Of a stretch of 64,000 bases of DNA, positions 14,601 to 29,600 are shown piece by piece; position 1 is the stretch's first letter, and each line of letters starts with the position of its first letter. A program made the position numbers and the translations under genes. The stretch comes from Sclerurus mexicanus (taxonomy: Eukaryota; Chordata; Aves; Passeriformes; Furnariidae). The notes under the pieces are model-generated. The model was not told the DNA's origin. It saw nothing but the letters and a program-made list of their open reading frames with translations, and did no database searches. Location: positions 1,084,274-1,148,273 of the forward strand of contig VWZF01001679.1 of the NCBI GenBank assembly GCA_013396755.1. The letters are read 5' to 3'.

Positions 14601-17600
14601 GCTTTCACAACCTATGAAACCAATGTGGGAAACTGGCTTATCTCAGTCCAGTAGGAAGGCTTGCTTGATTTGATCAATCAGTTGCTAATGACTCCAACAG
14701 ATTGTGAGATTTTAACTTAATGGAATTGCATAGGCAATTTTCTTGCCTTTGTTACAATAGCCAACAAAGCCATAAAGTCAAGCTCAGCTGGTCTGTGTGT
14801 TAATAGGTGGTGCTTGAGCTTTGGTGAAATGGTCAAGGGAAGTGTCACAGACCAGACTAACTTTTGGAATTATTCACTTTGTCACACAATCAGGTCCACT
14901 TCCAATCAGAGTCTGCACAATAGTCCTGTCTTTCTCCAGTGATCATCCTTGCATGAGTACACACAAGAACTTGTGGTTTTTCTTCCCAAGTTTTTATAGC
15001 TTCCTGCTGACTGCTTCACTTCTCCATTAAATGAATACACTTCTTTTCAACACTTCCTTTAGAGGCACTGTAACCAACCAATTAAGGTTTGCAAAAGCTT
15101 TGAGGATCAGCATCAGCATTAAAAATGCTATGTTGGTTACACATGATTACACATCAACAGTTACCAATCTTAACAGAAACCCAAAGGAATTTTTATATAG
15201 AACTTCTTTTTTTCTTCCCTAAGACAAAAGTGTTTTCTGGTGGATCACAAAAAACCTAGACTCAAAATAGGATGAAAAGTGCTTCCCCTGCCCTCTGTAC
15301 ACACACAATAGCCTGAGTCATCTTTTCATATGTGTAAAATCATCCAGGTACTACTGGATTAAAAGAACATCTTTCTGGCAGTGTTTAGAAAATGTTTACC
15401 TTAGGGTAAAAAAAAAAATAATTAAAATACTTGGCATACAGATAAATGATAGGACAGACTTTATATTTCCCTAAAGTATATCTATACTTTATTTGACATA
15501 TTTGAAGTTCAACTAGTTCTTTGAAAGGAACAGAAAAAAAAACTTACTTGTCAGTCATCATAATGGGTTGGTCATCAGCAAATTCTTCTGGTGCAGGTAC
15601 AAACATACTGACTATACTGGGTGCTGACAGCAAGCTAGATTTTGTAGCACCTTATGGCAATCAGGGAAAAAAATAAAATAAGAGAGAAGAAAATCACTAA
15701 AGAGAATCCAAAGTGCTTGAAGAGCAGACTTCTAAAGAATATCCATAATGGCTTTACTGTGCCTAGAAATAAGAAATAAACCATTACCACAAAAGGACAC
15801 AAAGCACACTCCTTGCTTCTGCCAGATTCTTCCAATTACCTGACACTATCAATTAAAAATAAATAAATAAATCCTTGGGGGAAAAATATAACAAATAATA
15901 AAAATTCCAGGAAAGTGGACACAATTGTATCTACTAGGGAGAGAGGACGATTCTACAGTTGCTCTGAGACTGGACATCAGATTTGCAATCTTCCCCCATA
16001 CTTCTGGAGAATTAACTTCCCATAGTTCTTGGTGACATGAAGAATGAACTAAGTTTGAGACTAAGTCTCAAAAACAGGTCATCCATTTATTCATACCATT
16101 CCTAACAGAGCCACAGGAGATAAACCAGGAAAGGACAGAGAAAAGAAATAATTCATAAAGAGTTGAGAAATATTGAGAGCATTGGAGGGCTGACCATCAG
16201 AAATGCTTTCCTAGGAAAGTCTTCACAGGTATCTTTATTTGTCAAAGCTGAGTTTTTCAGCTGTGGGCACAGACACTGATCACGCCAACACACACAGTTC
16301 CCTTTGCCTTTGCACTTTTTATGCACCTACTTCCTGACAGATGCTTGTTTTACTAGGAAAGGTTATATATATTGGAAGATCCAAACTCTTGTCTTGTCAG
16401 ACTTCTGCTTTCCAAAATTAGAGCAATACAGGGTAGTCTGACAAGCATCTCTCCAGTATGGTGGTTTTCCTCCCTTGGTCCCTTTGTTTTCATTAAGGAG
16501 ACAACAGCAATTGCAAAAACACTCCCAAAAAACAACCAAACAAAACCAAACAACACAGAGAAAAGGCAACTCTCCAGCTAGTCTGATTGCTCAGAAAAAC
16601 TCAAGAATAATCAGACTGATTCATCAGCAATCAGAAACTTCAATCAAAGTTACTGTGATGTGTAAGTTACATCATTCATCTGTGATTCCTTATTACAAAC
16701 ACTGTCACTAAGACAAAACAAGAGATTCCATTCCTAAAGAAAAATATCTCTTGGTTGCCACATGCAGGTGACATGATAGAAAGAGCATTAACTCCTGTTC
16801 CCATACAGTTCAGTTCCAGTAACGAATCCAGGGAGCTCAGATGGTAGACCTCATCATTATTTATATAAGATGTCCCCCAAGAGCATCTCATTCTAAAGAC
16901 CAATCTATGGAAAGCTCATTTTGTGAGCCAATTTTTAAAAGAGTACAAAAGCCCTTTTGATGCCATTTCAACCACAGATTAAATAACTCATTATTGACTT
17001 TCTGGTTGCTTTAATCTGTAAATTCACATTTAATGTTAACATTAGCCTGTTCTGATAATATTTAATTATGGAAACAGAAAGAAACTTCTCTGTGTAAGGT
17101 TCAGATGGAATTTATTATGAGATAATCCCATTGTGTCAGGAAAACCAAACTTAACTTCAGCTCTCAGGTAAAATAATCTAAGAAGCTCACACCACTTCTG
17201 AAGTCAAAATACATGGAGTGATGAGGCCTTTTTTCACAAGAATAGGACAAGTTTCCACCAAATATTTTACTAAGCATGGAAGGAAACATTTCCTTTGCAT
17301 ACAGAGTTCAGGACTTCATAATTGTCCCCTAAGATTTTACTGGATATGAGCAGACACTTCAGAATATTCCAGTAATGTAGGACAACATCCAGAATGCAAA
17401 GAACAGAGCAGATTTTCAGATATTTCTAGCCAGGTTTTTCTTCCCCTCACAAATGCATAAAGATTCCTCTGCCATGACTTTGGAAGTTTCACTGTCATGT
17501 TCTCTAGATTTAAGTCCCATTGCAGTACATAAATTCTAAAAGCAGTCATAAGGCATATTACAATGCTTGAATAAGACTTAACTACTCAAAATTAAAATGT

Positions 17601-20600
17601 CCTCTCTTGTCCACTGAACAGGAGGAAAAAACCATGGTTTAGACAAAGAAGGTAGGCCACTGCCCCTTTGCAGGACTATAAAGAAGTCTGGATGTACTTC
17701 AGCTGGAAGGGAGGAAAGTCTGTAATGAAATTCTACCACACTCTGCATAGAGAGTCTTTTATTTCCACGTTGACAGCCCAAACAAACACCAGAAGAAAGG
17801 CAGTACTTTCTTATCAGTTGTTTCTGTCTGAAATTAAATGTCTTCTTTAATAATTGCCCCATAACCTACATTCTGCAGGACAGTTGAGGGCTTTAAAATA
17901 GCTGAATGGAACACAAAATTCAGCACCATTTTGTACTAACCATAAAACCTTCCTGGCAGTCTTGGCAAAGAGAACAGGCCAAAAGGACTCTGAACTAACC
18001 TCTGATTCTTAGTGGTGGTCCCTCCAAGTCAGGATTTAGGCAAACAGGGACATTGCACAGCCTCTTTCCATGCTGTATCTGCTCTGTGAATAAAGAAAGA
18101 ATTTCAGGCTCCAGAACTATGAATACAGCATCTGTCATCAGTCACCAGCAATACAAATACAACTGCTATTGAAAAAAAAAACAAAAAAGAGAGTTAACTT
18201 TTTAAGCATAGAAAGGAACGGGGGAGAAAGATGAAAGAAGTCTATAGAGGAAAAAGGAAACAGATAACCTATTAACAAAAAAAAAAAAACAATTTAGAAA
18301 AGTGTCATTAAAAATAAAAGGAAGATTCAACAAGATATGGACTCTATGAGCCAAAAAAGGAGAAAGAGACAGTGTTTACAAATATCAAGAGATTATAAGT
18401 CAGATATAGTTTGTACTGAAAGAAGCCAGGCGCAAAATGATTTTATTTTATAGATAGCAAGCTTGAAAAAAGACTGGTTTGGAATAAGAAACAAAAGAGA
18501 CACATGTTACATGGCAATGTAATAAATGAATAAATTACTAAAGAATGCATGGACCAAACAAACATCATATACTTATGTGGGATGACACTACTTCCTAGTT
18601 GGTATATATGAATATACCAAGTCATATTCTCATTTCTTAAAATTGTGGTGTGACATTGAAATTACAAATAGTCACACTGAGCATTTGTCCTGATAAAAAG
18701 CCCCACTGTGTGAATAATAATTTCCCTTTGAAGCTAGTGGTTGAACAAGAGACTGAGAGATGCAAAGCTTTCCAGAAAAGAACATTATCTTTTGCCACTC
18801 CATGCTTGGAGGCCTTTAGCTGAAACTGATGCTGGAGGGAAAAGTAATAGATGCTGTGAAGAAAGCTACTAGACCTGGAACAGGATTAACAAAACAGAGT
18901 ACCTAAGTGGTTTTGAGTATTGACTTGTTCCTCTCAAATACAGGCTGACTACTTCTTGCACAACTAAAGCAGCAACTTTTTAATCTTTAAAACCCCGTCT
19001 GAGAGACTAGGTGATTCAGCTAAGTCTTCTCAATAAATAAACTTACCTGCTGATAGGACAAAGCCCCCATAGTTATCATAGACAAATTCTGACCTTTATG
19101 ATTTAAGGATCTGATGCTGAGCATGTTACTCAGCAGACTGCAATAGAAAGGATAATCCTGAACTATGTATCACACCTTTAGCCACTCTTCAGCTACAAAA
19201 TTGAGTTTGATGGAACTTGATACTGAAATCTAAATTAGGCAAAATTTCAACTCAGCTGTCCAGAGCTGGCGGTGAGACATTTATTCAGCATGCTAAGTTC
19301 CACATAATGTTTTAAGCATTCCTGTCTCTGGATGCATCTGGATCTGCTAATAAATTCCTAAGAAGCACAACTGCATCCTGTCACTAATATCAAGATGGGC
19401 ATAAAATATCTAGCATTTATGATAAACCAGAATGAATTACTTGCTTAGTGACATCTGCTATGAATTTGGTCATAACTGAAAATGTTTTACAGAAGAAAAA
19501 AACCAAATAAAACAAGCAATGAGCAAATTTTGTGCTTAACTCAGTTTTCATTGCTTTGCATTCATCTTAAAGGGAGGAAAAACAGTGAGTGAACAGAAAC
19601 TTCATGTATTCAGCATGAGCTGGCAGAAACCTTTCTAAAGAGAAACAAAACCGGCTGGTATAAAGGCACAGCTCTGTGGTGTACCAACATCACTGTAAAC
19701 ACACATGCAAATAAATGATTCCATGCACCAGGGATGAAATCCTATACCTAATGAAATCAACAGTGATACTTCCATTTCTTTCAATGAGGCCACGGAATAA
19801 TCCAAGTAATATGAAAATTTGTAGGCACACCACTGTACCAGAGAGTCTACCTCCCACATATGTAACTATTCCAACTCATTATAAGATTTACTTTAGACTT
19901 GATATTGATTACATATCTGCAATGGTAGAATAGAAATATTCCTCTTTTTTAATGGATTGTTACACAGTACTTGGTTTAGAAAATAAAAATAAAGAACAAT
20001 AAATGCAGCTCACCAGTATCCCAAGTGCTGATATTGTGGGGAGCACTAGACTGGTGTTCCAGCTGCCTCTTCATTAGCTGGTTCATTGTCAGAGCTCCCA
20101 AAGAGCCTCTTTTCATTTGTCTGAACTGAGCTGCAAGTCAGAAATGCAAAAGGATTTCAGGAGCTCAGACAACATTTAAAACTACTCTTATTTCCTGATC
20201 TTACAAGCCAGTGTGATAAAAATACTGAAAGGACAACGACTGCTTGCTCTAAGGATCTTACTCAAGTCAATATGCACCTTTCACACAACTACACAGGGTA
20301 CAATTCTGACCTCAGTGCCATCAGTCAGAAGTGACTTGGATTCACTGTATCAACTGTCAGTGCCTTTTTGCCTCCAAATACCATGGAAATTCATCAAAAC
20401 ACTGGGTATCTGTGAAATGAAAGACACTATCCCAAAATTCCCATTCTGAAAGGCAATAAATGTACACTTGAATCTTGCTCACATACAATGTCCCAAGGAA
20501 GGAAACTCAGCCTCCTCTCGGCAGAGTATGGATTACCGCTATGTCCATGCTCCCTGCAGGAAAACAAATGCACTGACACTGTGTACCCCTGGCGCCCTTC

Positions 20601-23600
20601 TTGGGTGGCAAAACCTGGACATGACTCCTACATGCCCACGGCTCAGGCACAACACCCGCACGTTCTGCTGGAGTGTGAAGCCAGCACACCTTTGAGGATG
20701 AGACCCTTTTGTAACTTCACTGCCATTTTTCCTACATAGACCTATCAAGCAACAAGCATTCATTTTTCACCCACCCAACTATTTACTTCTTTAAAAGGAT
20801 TGCTTTATGAGATATGTCTCACTGGATAATGCTCAAAATAAAAACAAAGTCGATTTACAGTTTAAGATTTTTTGTTCATGTCTATGTGGTGCTTTAGGAG
20901 CATGACTTAAATGACCTTAAAGATCGATTCTACACATTTTCTCTGCTTAAATTGAAGAAGAAACAGACTATACACAATTCCTGACTTTCTTACTTTTTTC
21001 TCCATTCACAAAAAAGTTCAGATTGAATGACCATCATACATTTGCTTGGACAATTGAGTCTGAGCAATGTATTTCCACCATTGAAACTAAAATCACTGTT
21101 CGCAGTATGAAGACAAAGGTCCTGCTTGAACAAGGCCTATGAAACTGCTGACACAAATATCCAGGAAAGCTTTTAATATGTCGCCTTAAGTATATGTTTA
21201 ACTGCTTTCCTCAACAGGGCCTTAAAGCAAGGGCAACAAACTAAAATCTCTGAATGATTCTTTTCATCTGCAACTACATTCAACATCATTAAAAAGAGCA
21301 TAATATCACATAGTTCTGTTCTAGAATTCCAGGGAGTACCCAGATAAGCTGTGAAATTAAACCCAGCATTGCACATTATTAATTGTGATAAAAAAGTACA
21401 GATAAGGGATAAATTACAGCTTTCAGAAAGCTCTGAAAGATTGAGTGCCTTCTCGTAAACTTTCTCTACTCAGTTTCTATCAGAGACTAAAATTCAGAGT
21501 AAGCAGAGTACTCCCTAACAAAACAAACACAGGCCTTGAATAATAATAAACACAATGAATACTTCAGTGGAAATCTGCAGACTGGAATTATTTTATTAGA
21601 TGAATTAAGTTTTCCCTCATTATATCCTTTTTAATTACACCTTTTCAAAGTGCATTTAAATTCTCTTTTTGACCCAAGTACAAAACTCTACAGCATTTCT
21701 GCAAAGCAGTTCTGGTATAACTGTACTTGTGGAACTGAACCAGACCAAGAGACCATTCCATATTTTACTTTTGAAAGTTATATTGCTACTGTCTTTCACA
21801 GCAAATTAGGAGAAAAATAGAATTGCCATCGTTTCCATGGCAATGATTTTAAATAGATGCTTTATCACTTTATCAAGCATAGAATTTCCTGATAAAAGAA
21901 CAGCAATTAATGTTAGAACTGACAAGACTGCTTGGAGTGCAGATGACTGTCAAAATAGAGAAAATTATCTCTTTGAATTTTCTTAACAGCCTTTCACGAT
22001 TCTAATTAAAAAAATTTCATGCATATTTCACATAATCAGGCTATTGTTGAGCAGGTTTGTATTTGCAGGATTATTTACCTGATTTCTCAAGGACAGCCAT
22101 GATTTCAAATACTGATGAGTTATGAAAAAAAATACAAACCCCAGAACACACCAATATAAAAACCAAAGAAAACCAGAGAGCTGCCAGCCTTTGAATAGTG
22201 CTGGAGCCAGGCTGATTGCTGCTACTTTTCATGCCTATGACTGACTAGTGGCATAGGGAGGGAAGTTTTCCATTATCAGGTTTTCTACAAGAAACTTTAA
22301 AATCATGAGAAAATCAGTAACCTTCATATAGTAGTTGGCAACTCTTTCATTTGTTAGCTAGTGATCTGGTCAATCATCCCTCTGTTCCTGGGGAATTCTC
22401 TACTCAAAAAGAGAAGTTCAAAGGCAAAATCTTCCTATCACAGTCAGTAATGTATGTTTTCTGTGGCAAGGCACTGGCTGTACAAGTAATGTTATCTACT
22501 TGTGTTACAAAAATGTCTTGTGCTCATAGTCCTGATGAGGGCTTTAAATGCAAAGTACTGTAAACACACACAGTAGAAGGTCACAACCATTTCAGTCTAA
22601 ATGGACAAGAGACACAATGGAAGTATTCATATTCTTTTTCACAGCTGGAAACTGAGGCACACAGAAAGAGAAAAGAAATATTTACATAGGAATATGGGCT
22701 CAGTATCATACAGGTACTATTCCCAGTTTCACAGAATCATAGAATATTCTGAGTTGGAAGGGATCTACAGGAAACATCGAGTCCTATTTGTAACTGAATG
22801 GCTCATATGGGGATCAAACCCACAACCTCGGTGTTATTAGTACCATGTTCTAAACAACTGAGCTAATCTCATTTTCCTATGTTGGTATTTACAGGAACTC
22901 CCAGCACTCAGTTAAACCCCAGAGAGACGGGTCTTAACTGGATCCTCTTTAGCTGCTTTATCAAGTGACATCTGTATCATCAGGTGGCCAACAAATGTAC
23001 TCGGACTATGAGATACAGATGACATGAGACACTTGTGGGAAAACTGGAGAGGTAAGCTCTGAATCAGAGTGCTCAACTTGCATGTCTAAAACAACATCTT
23101 CCTTTAATAGGCCAGTCACCTCTTCCAATCAAATCAGCAGACAATGAATTTTAAATGAAATTTAACATTTCTACAGCAATCTGAAATTGAAGTGCAGCAA
23201 GATAGTTGAGCTGAGGTAGCAGTTCACTAGTATCAAAGGAAGTAATTTCTCCTCTCTTTCCTACTAGTCAGAGTTCTGCCCCATCAGCCTTCAGATGTGT
23301 TAACATTATTTAACCTTACCTAGATGGACACACCCTTCTGAATTTTGTTAGTGTTCCAAGATGCCTTACCATATTATCTTCACCTGCTCTGTTAAGCCAT
23401 CAATCATGTCTACTTGAGTCAACATAGTTCACTTTCAATTTGAACAGGTATGGGAGTCTCAGATAAACGGTTACCACATTTCAGTGAGCAGCTGAGGAAG
23501 TGACATTTAAGGTGTTTTACAAAAATTGCAAGAGATTTTTTCCTAAGATACAGCAAGAAAGGTACCAAAGGCCATAGTAACAGCCCTGTGAAGTTCTCAT

Positions 23601-26600
23601 CCTCTGCTTTTGTGCACTGACAGTTGACAATGCTTTAGTGAAATACTGCTTTTAGCTGCTACCTATTTTAATTCAAGAGAACCACATTTGTCAAACTCGC
23701 CATGTCACAACAGAAAATCTTGTAGCCAATAACTGATAAAATCCTGCTGACCATCAGAGATTTAACAAATCTAATTATATCCAACACAGCTGTGCTTCCA
23801 AGAATCAATGAAATTCAGCGGAAGGAATTTACCATACATGATATGCATTTGATGCGTAAATACAGTAACTTTAATTTAATCCTCAAACCAGAGGTAAACT
23901 TACTTGACATGGAGGAGTGACTGCTTGTCTCTGGGACACCTGCTTCAAGGGTCGGTGCAGATGACGACTCTCTTGGCATTTCCAATGTTGAAAGTCCTTT
24001 GGCAGCAGGATCTGCATGTGAAAATTGTGCTTAAACTCTCAGTATTTAGAATCAACAAGGTTTTTTCATCTCCTTTCTCCCTGGATGCCCTTTTCACATC
24101 ATTTCAGTCATCCATACACCATCTGGCATTCCCAGCAGTTTTAAAAGGACTCAGTGTGTGTGTCATAAGAATTTTTATAGGGGTACAGGGATCTACTGCT
24201 CAAAATCACTTTGTAAAGGAGATTTCTGCCTACAGTCTCTAGAGCTCAGAACTAGTAAATGCAGACAGTTTGATTTTGATCCCACTTGCAGAGGGATTAT
24301 TGGAACCACCAACAAGGAAATAAAAGAGGTGCCGCTGATGCAAATCTAGTTTAAGTGACAGCTTAGCATCTTTTAAAATCCTTATCTCCAACATGTCATC
24401 TGTTTTCATTCAAAAGGCTATTGATCCAGCAGTTGACCTCAAAGATTCCTAAAGTTTAAGACTCTTTCACTAAAAAGGTTCCACTTGATATTTCAGAACT
24501 GGGACAGCCTTTCCAAGCAATTTCAAGGCTGACAGTGTTAGTTACTGCAGGAAAACTGGCCCTTATTAATGGTCAAAGAAGCACCGAGTCTAATTGCATA
24601 ATTCTTCTATGCCATGCTTCTCTAAGAACCTGTGTGAAAGGTTCAAAAGCACTCAGCTCTCTTTAGCTTTTATGAAACTTGGGTAGTTCTTCAGCTGACT
24701 AGAACCGTAAGTGGGACGACAAGCCTGAAACATAAAGGGAACAATGTAACTATGATTACACAGAGAGATTTCTCCTTGTGAAAGTGGAATATCATAATAA
24801 GAAATTATACTGTGGTTGTCCCTGAAGTAATTAAGGAAGAAGCAAGGTCAGGAATACATAAATATTCCCCCTCACTGCAGTGGCAGCAAAGAACTGAGGC
24901 CTGAAGGAATCTGTCCTTTTTCACTCAATATATTAAAAAGACTGGTAAAATTTTAACAAATGAAAAATCCTGAAAAAACAAAAACCAGCTACAGAATTAA
25001 AAATGCAGCAGCATACAGTTTTTCAAACTGTTTGACAGATCCAGTTGGAAACTGAGGAAACAAAAAATACTTTCTACATGAAAAAACTTAGTAACAAAAC
25101 TTTGCGTTGAAATCACCTTAAAAAAACAGGGTACACAGAGGATTCCCCATGCTTGAATTTTAAATCTTTAGCAAGCACAGGTCATGTAAACTTTGTGAAT
25201 ATCCAATATAAAAAAGGCTAAAAAAAGGTTTTAGTGTATACAAAGTATGCGTGTATGTCTGTTCCTAAAAGCAAACTATGGCTAATTTTAAGTCCATTTA
25301 GTTCTGAAGTTCACAGCCTGCTCAGCTTTGCACTTTGTCCTCCATTCTGCTTCCCACTGTCTTATGCTGGCAAAAGAAATAAAGACCAAAAATCACTGCA
25401 CCAGAAAAGAACCAGTGTAGCATGGTCTAGATCAGCAGGATAAAAGGCACAGAAAGATGACCATTTTTCTGACTCCCTGTATAAAGAGGCCATGGAGTTT
25501 CACTCACTAACTTGGATATCAGAATGAGTATTTTTGGCGCTGAGCTCCACTTCCTTTTCAAATGGGCCCTCGCGCATGAATGAGATGTATGGTCAGCACA
25601 TTCCTCGTGAGAAACAAACACCTGAAAGCACTCAGCTAGCTGAGACCACATCAGATGCTATATATACACACACCTCTCCCTATAAATACACACATCTCTC
25701 CTAAAACTGGTCTGTCACTGAAACCTTCACACAGTAATAAGCCTTTTGATCGGGTCAGTGAGCTCACCTGCCTCCTTCTGCTCTCCCAGCTTGTCAAGGA
25801 TGTTAAAGGAAATGTCCAAGTATTCTCTCTGAATAGCACTCACAGCAATCTTCCTCTGCTTCCTCTGGCGAGGAACAATCTGAATCTTAAATTCTGACTC
25901 CTCAGTCTCCTCTTCTTGTTTCTGCTCTGTGTTTTGTTCAGTGTCAGACTCTGTGTTGGTATCAAGCTTATCACTTTCTGTTTGCTTTTCAGAGTCTTCA
26001 GGGACTTTAATAAGGACTGTCTTTACATTTGGGCTTGGAATTGTTCCACTAGGTCTAATTTCCTCCACACTGAGCTCCGAGTTATCATCAAGGGACATTT
26101 CTGGAAGAGCAAATGACTTCTGCAGCAGGTCCCTTTTCTGTTTCAGTGTTAGTGGGCTCGCGGGGGACATGTCCTGAGGTTCTTCTGGCTTAACTAACTC
26201 TGAAGAGTCTTTTTGATCCTTGGGAGAAGTGGGAATGATCTCCTCCACTCCCGATGAAGCATTGTTGCTTGCATCCTTAGAACTGAAGTCTTTGGAGCAA
26301 TCCTCAATGCTGAACTGCACCAGTGGAGTTGTGCTGAGGCTGAGTGCAGAGACATTGATGGGAGTTGAGGGCGATGACACAGCGGTTTTGCCAGAGACCT
26401 CATCATTCAGCGGGTTTGTTGTTTCTTCTTCTTCATCACTCTCCACTCTTCTAAGGGGAGGAAGTGGTTCAAAGACTAAAGAGTCACTGTCTGAAGTGGA
26501 GAGCACAGAATGCTTTTCAGGACCTGATGTTGAATCGGAGGACAAATCTATCAGATCTAAATCTTCCTTGGGACCAGCAGGTTTAACTGGGGAGTCCACT

Positions 26601-29600
26601 TTCACATCATAGGTTTCCATGCAGTTTAGCCTAACTTCTGGTATGACAGGTCTTCTTGTTTCCTGGAAACTCTCTGTACGAGGAAGACTTTCTTGTGTTT
26701 CTATATTTTCAGCTTTAGTAGAAGAATTCTGCCGAGACCGTCCATAATCGCTCTGCCTGTGTGTGGCGTAAGCAGCAGGGACAGGTGGTTTCTCTAAGTC
26801 ACACCGGTCTATGCAGGACTTCCTGCGATGTTCATCTAATGAAAACAACAGGGAGTCTGCATTCCCTATATCAAGAGATTTTTGTTTTAGAGAGCGCAGT
26901 TTTTTTTTCTGAATGCTTTCTTCTCTCACACAGCGTAGAATACTGTCTTGTAAGGCCCCCGTCTCTCTATATTCAGCCAGCTCTATTTCACCTGATCAAA
27001 ACAGAAAGAGCTAATACTACCTCAGTTGGAGACTTTTGGCAGGTATGTTCATCTTTATCTCACAATTCAACATGACTAGCATTTCAAATACAAACCCAGT
27101 ATTAGTCAAAATTGTCTACATTTTACGTTAACCTCAGAACAACATTACGCAGACTTCTACAACAGACAATAACAAAAACCTACCATTTGGATATCAGGGT
27201 TTATCTAAATACTGTCCAAATTGTATTCATCCCAAAGAGAGGTACCCTGAAGATAGACTGCTTGGCTTTGTGCACTGGCACAGGCATGTAATTTCTACAG
27301 ATACTTGGGCTGGCTGCATGTAGTGCACCTGCATGTTATTTACTGCAGCAAAGTGGGCTTAAAATGGATGCTTCTAATTCAAGAAGCAAGTGTAGTATTA
27401 ACAGTGAGGATATTGCAGCAGAAGCCTGAGCTCAGACTGATGTTCAGAGCATGTTTCCCTTGATGAACCTAGAACCCAGCAGAGTCTAGCAACTATCACA
27501 GCCCTTAGTCACACCTCCTTGTCCTAGGGAGGAGGGAATTGAGCACAACTATACTTGCTGGTTCTACCATTGCATTGGTATTTTGCTATGCAAATATATT
27601 CACTCAGAACATTTTAAGAGGTTATCACTTTTGTTATTATTACTATGAATTACATATTTCCACATAACAGATATTCCTAATCATTAACATGCCCATATTT
27701 CAAAATTTTCCACATATGAATCATGAATCACCATGCAAAAAAGCAGTGAGATAAGTTAAAGTAGATGTTCGTTCTAGTCACAATCATTCCCCTCCCCATG
27801 CAAACACCTGAAATCAAAAAAAAAAAAAAAAAAAAAACCGGGGGGGGGCGGGGAANNNNNAAAAAAAAAAGCAGGTGGGTGGTGGTGGAAATCTCTTCAA
27901 CTTTTTTCAGGCTATTCATTTCAGAAACCCACATCTGAAATCAAAATAGTTCCTACTTTTCGAAACCTCCAAATGACCCTTTTTGCCAATGGAAAATTGT
28001 AATATTTGCAGCAGCAGCAAGAATAAATTTGCTTACCATAGAGTCCCACCTCATCAATAAAATCAATTTCTGGGAACAAATTAATTTGAGTAAAAATCTT
28101 CAGGCCAATGGTCAAAGAAAATTCCAACAAATCCTCTTGAATTATTTTTTAATTCAAAAGAGCTTAAAGTTTGAGAAAACAACTGATTTTAGATATTTTT
28201 ATTTTGGAATGCCTATTGAGATTCCTGAAAGATAATTCCTTCAGGGAAATAAGGAGTATCTGCTCTTTTAGGTCAGACAGAGTAGTTGTATTCATATTAG
28301 GCAGTGCAATAAACTCTATAAAGAAAGGTGGTAGCTTGAAACTAAGAGTAGGAAATTGCATTTCTGCATGAATTTATACCAACAAAACAATTCATACTTC
28401 TCTGAGCATTCATCTCAACTGGTTGATATTTCACCATTTTGCTGCCACCAATTCTTTTCAGTCTTGCAAAGAAAGTTTGAGACTCTTTATTGCAAGGTCC
28501 AGTTGGTGTATCATGAATATCAGATTCATCAAAAACACTGTCTTCCTCTGCTGGAGAAAGAAAAAACTTTATTACTCTTAAGAGAGTGCAGTTTCTTGAA
28601 TGAAAACCTGTTTGTGTAACAAAACTTTGTCTAGTTTCAACTAAACTTGAATTAAAAAATAATCATCTGCAGTTTGCAAGAAAATTTATATCCCAGGTAT
28701 AATTTTGTCATTTTTATTACATCTTCAGTTAAGGTCAGACATAAATGAAAAATGGGTTACAATGCAACAGAAGTACACCAAAGCTTTTACCATTTGAAGC
28801 TGATCTTTTCTACTGATAATAACAGAAATTCTTTAGATGGACGGAAAAGAACTTCCATAGTGCTCAGTGAGAAATGGTAAATTGAAGAAGATGGGAATTA
28901 GTGCAAGAACTGCACAGTCAGTAATAAACCAGCAAAATATGAAAGTGAAAAAGGAAGAAAGGGATAATCTTGAGAAGCTGGTAATAGAATAAGACCTAAG
29001 AGGATGAATTACAAAATTACTGATCTAAGTAGTAATAGTAAAACATTATGCTCTGCAACCTGCCACTTGAAAAAGGCAAAGAGAAAGAAAGATCCAAGTC
29101 TATTTATGCACCAAAAAAAATGCCACATCATCTGTGTGAAATGGCTATTAAAAAAAAAAGCAGAAATAAAAAAAGGAAACATTCATATTTATCACATGGA
29201 ACCATTCTGTGATTCTACATTCAGTGATTCATCTCCAAGGAAATAAGAAACACTACTGGGACCATAAAGAACACTGCACTCAAAAGAAAAACAAAGTTTG
29301 TCTTGTTTTTTCTAGCAAGCAAATACAGAGAGGAAATGCATTTGGTGTCTAGGAGTCGAGAGGCACGTAAGTCAAAGAGTTAGAATGGACAAAAACTAAA
29401 GCCTCAAACCAGACAAATAACTTTAGCTTTGAAATTTCTGGGAAATTGCTAGTACATGTGCAGCTAAGGAACTGCCACCTAAAAGCATCAGGGATAGGAT
29501 ACATAATTGAAATTATGAATCCAGAAGAATCAAGCAAGGTTGATAGGAAGAATTTCTACAGGAACTGGGTTTAATAAGTTGGAAGATCACTTTTAATGTC

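Larger units (their letters stand above)
13819..25767 (-). other. UNC79 introns between exons 28 and 23
   Basis: 13819-15547: nothing recognised. 15651-17999 has a CAAA-rich tract at 16514-16556. 18084-20013 has A-runs at 18170-18300. 20131-23903 contains the tRNA-head SINE and an X-box-like motif at 21831. 24012-25767: nothing recognised. Confidence 0.8.

Noticed and set aside
22793..22869. tRNA-Ile gene on the minus strand
   Set aside because: The A- and B-box-like parts are diverged, the acceptor stem does not pair well, and the sequence runs directly into a CR1-type tail, so it is the head of a SINE and not a functional tRNA gene.
26220..26612. 130-codon plus-strand ORF and other ORFs opposite exon 23
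   Set aside because: They are antisense shadows of the UNC79 1224-nt exon.
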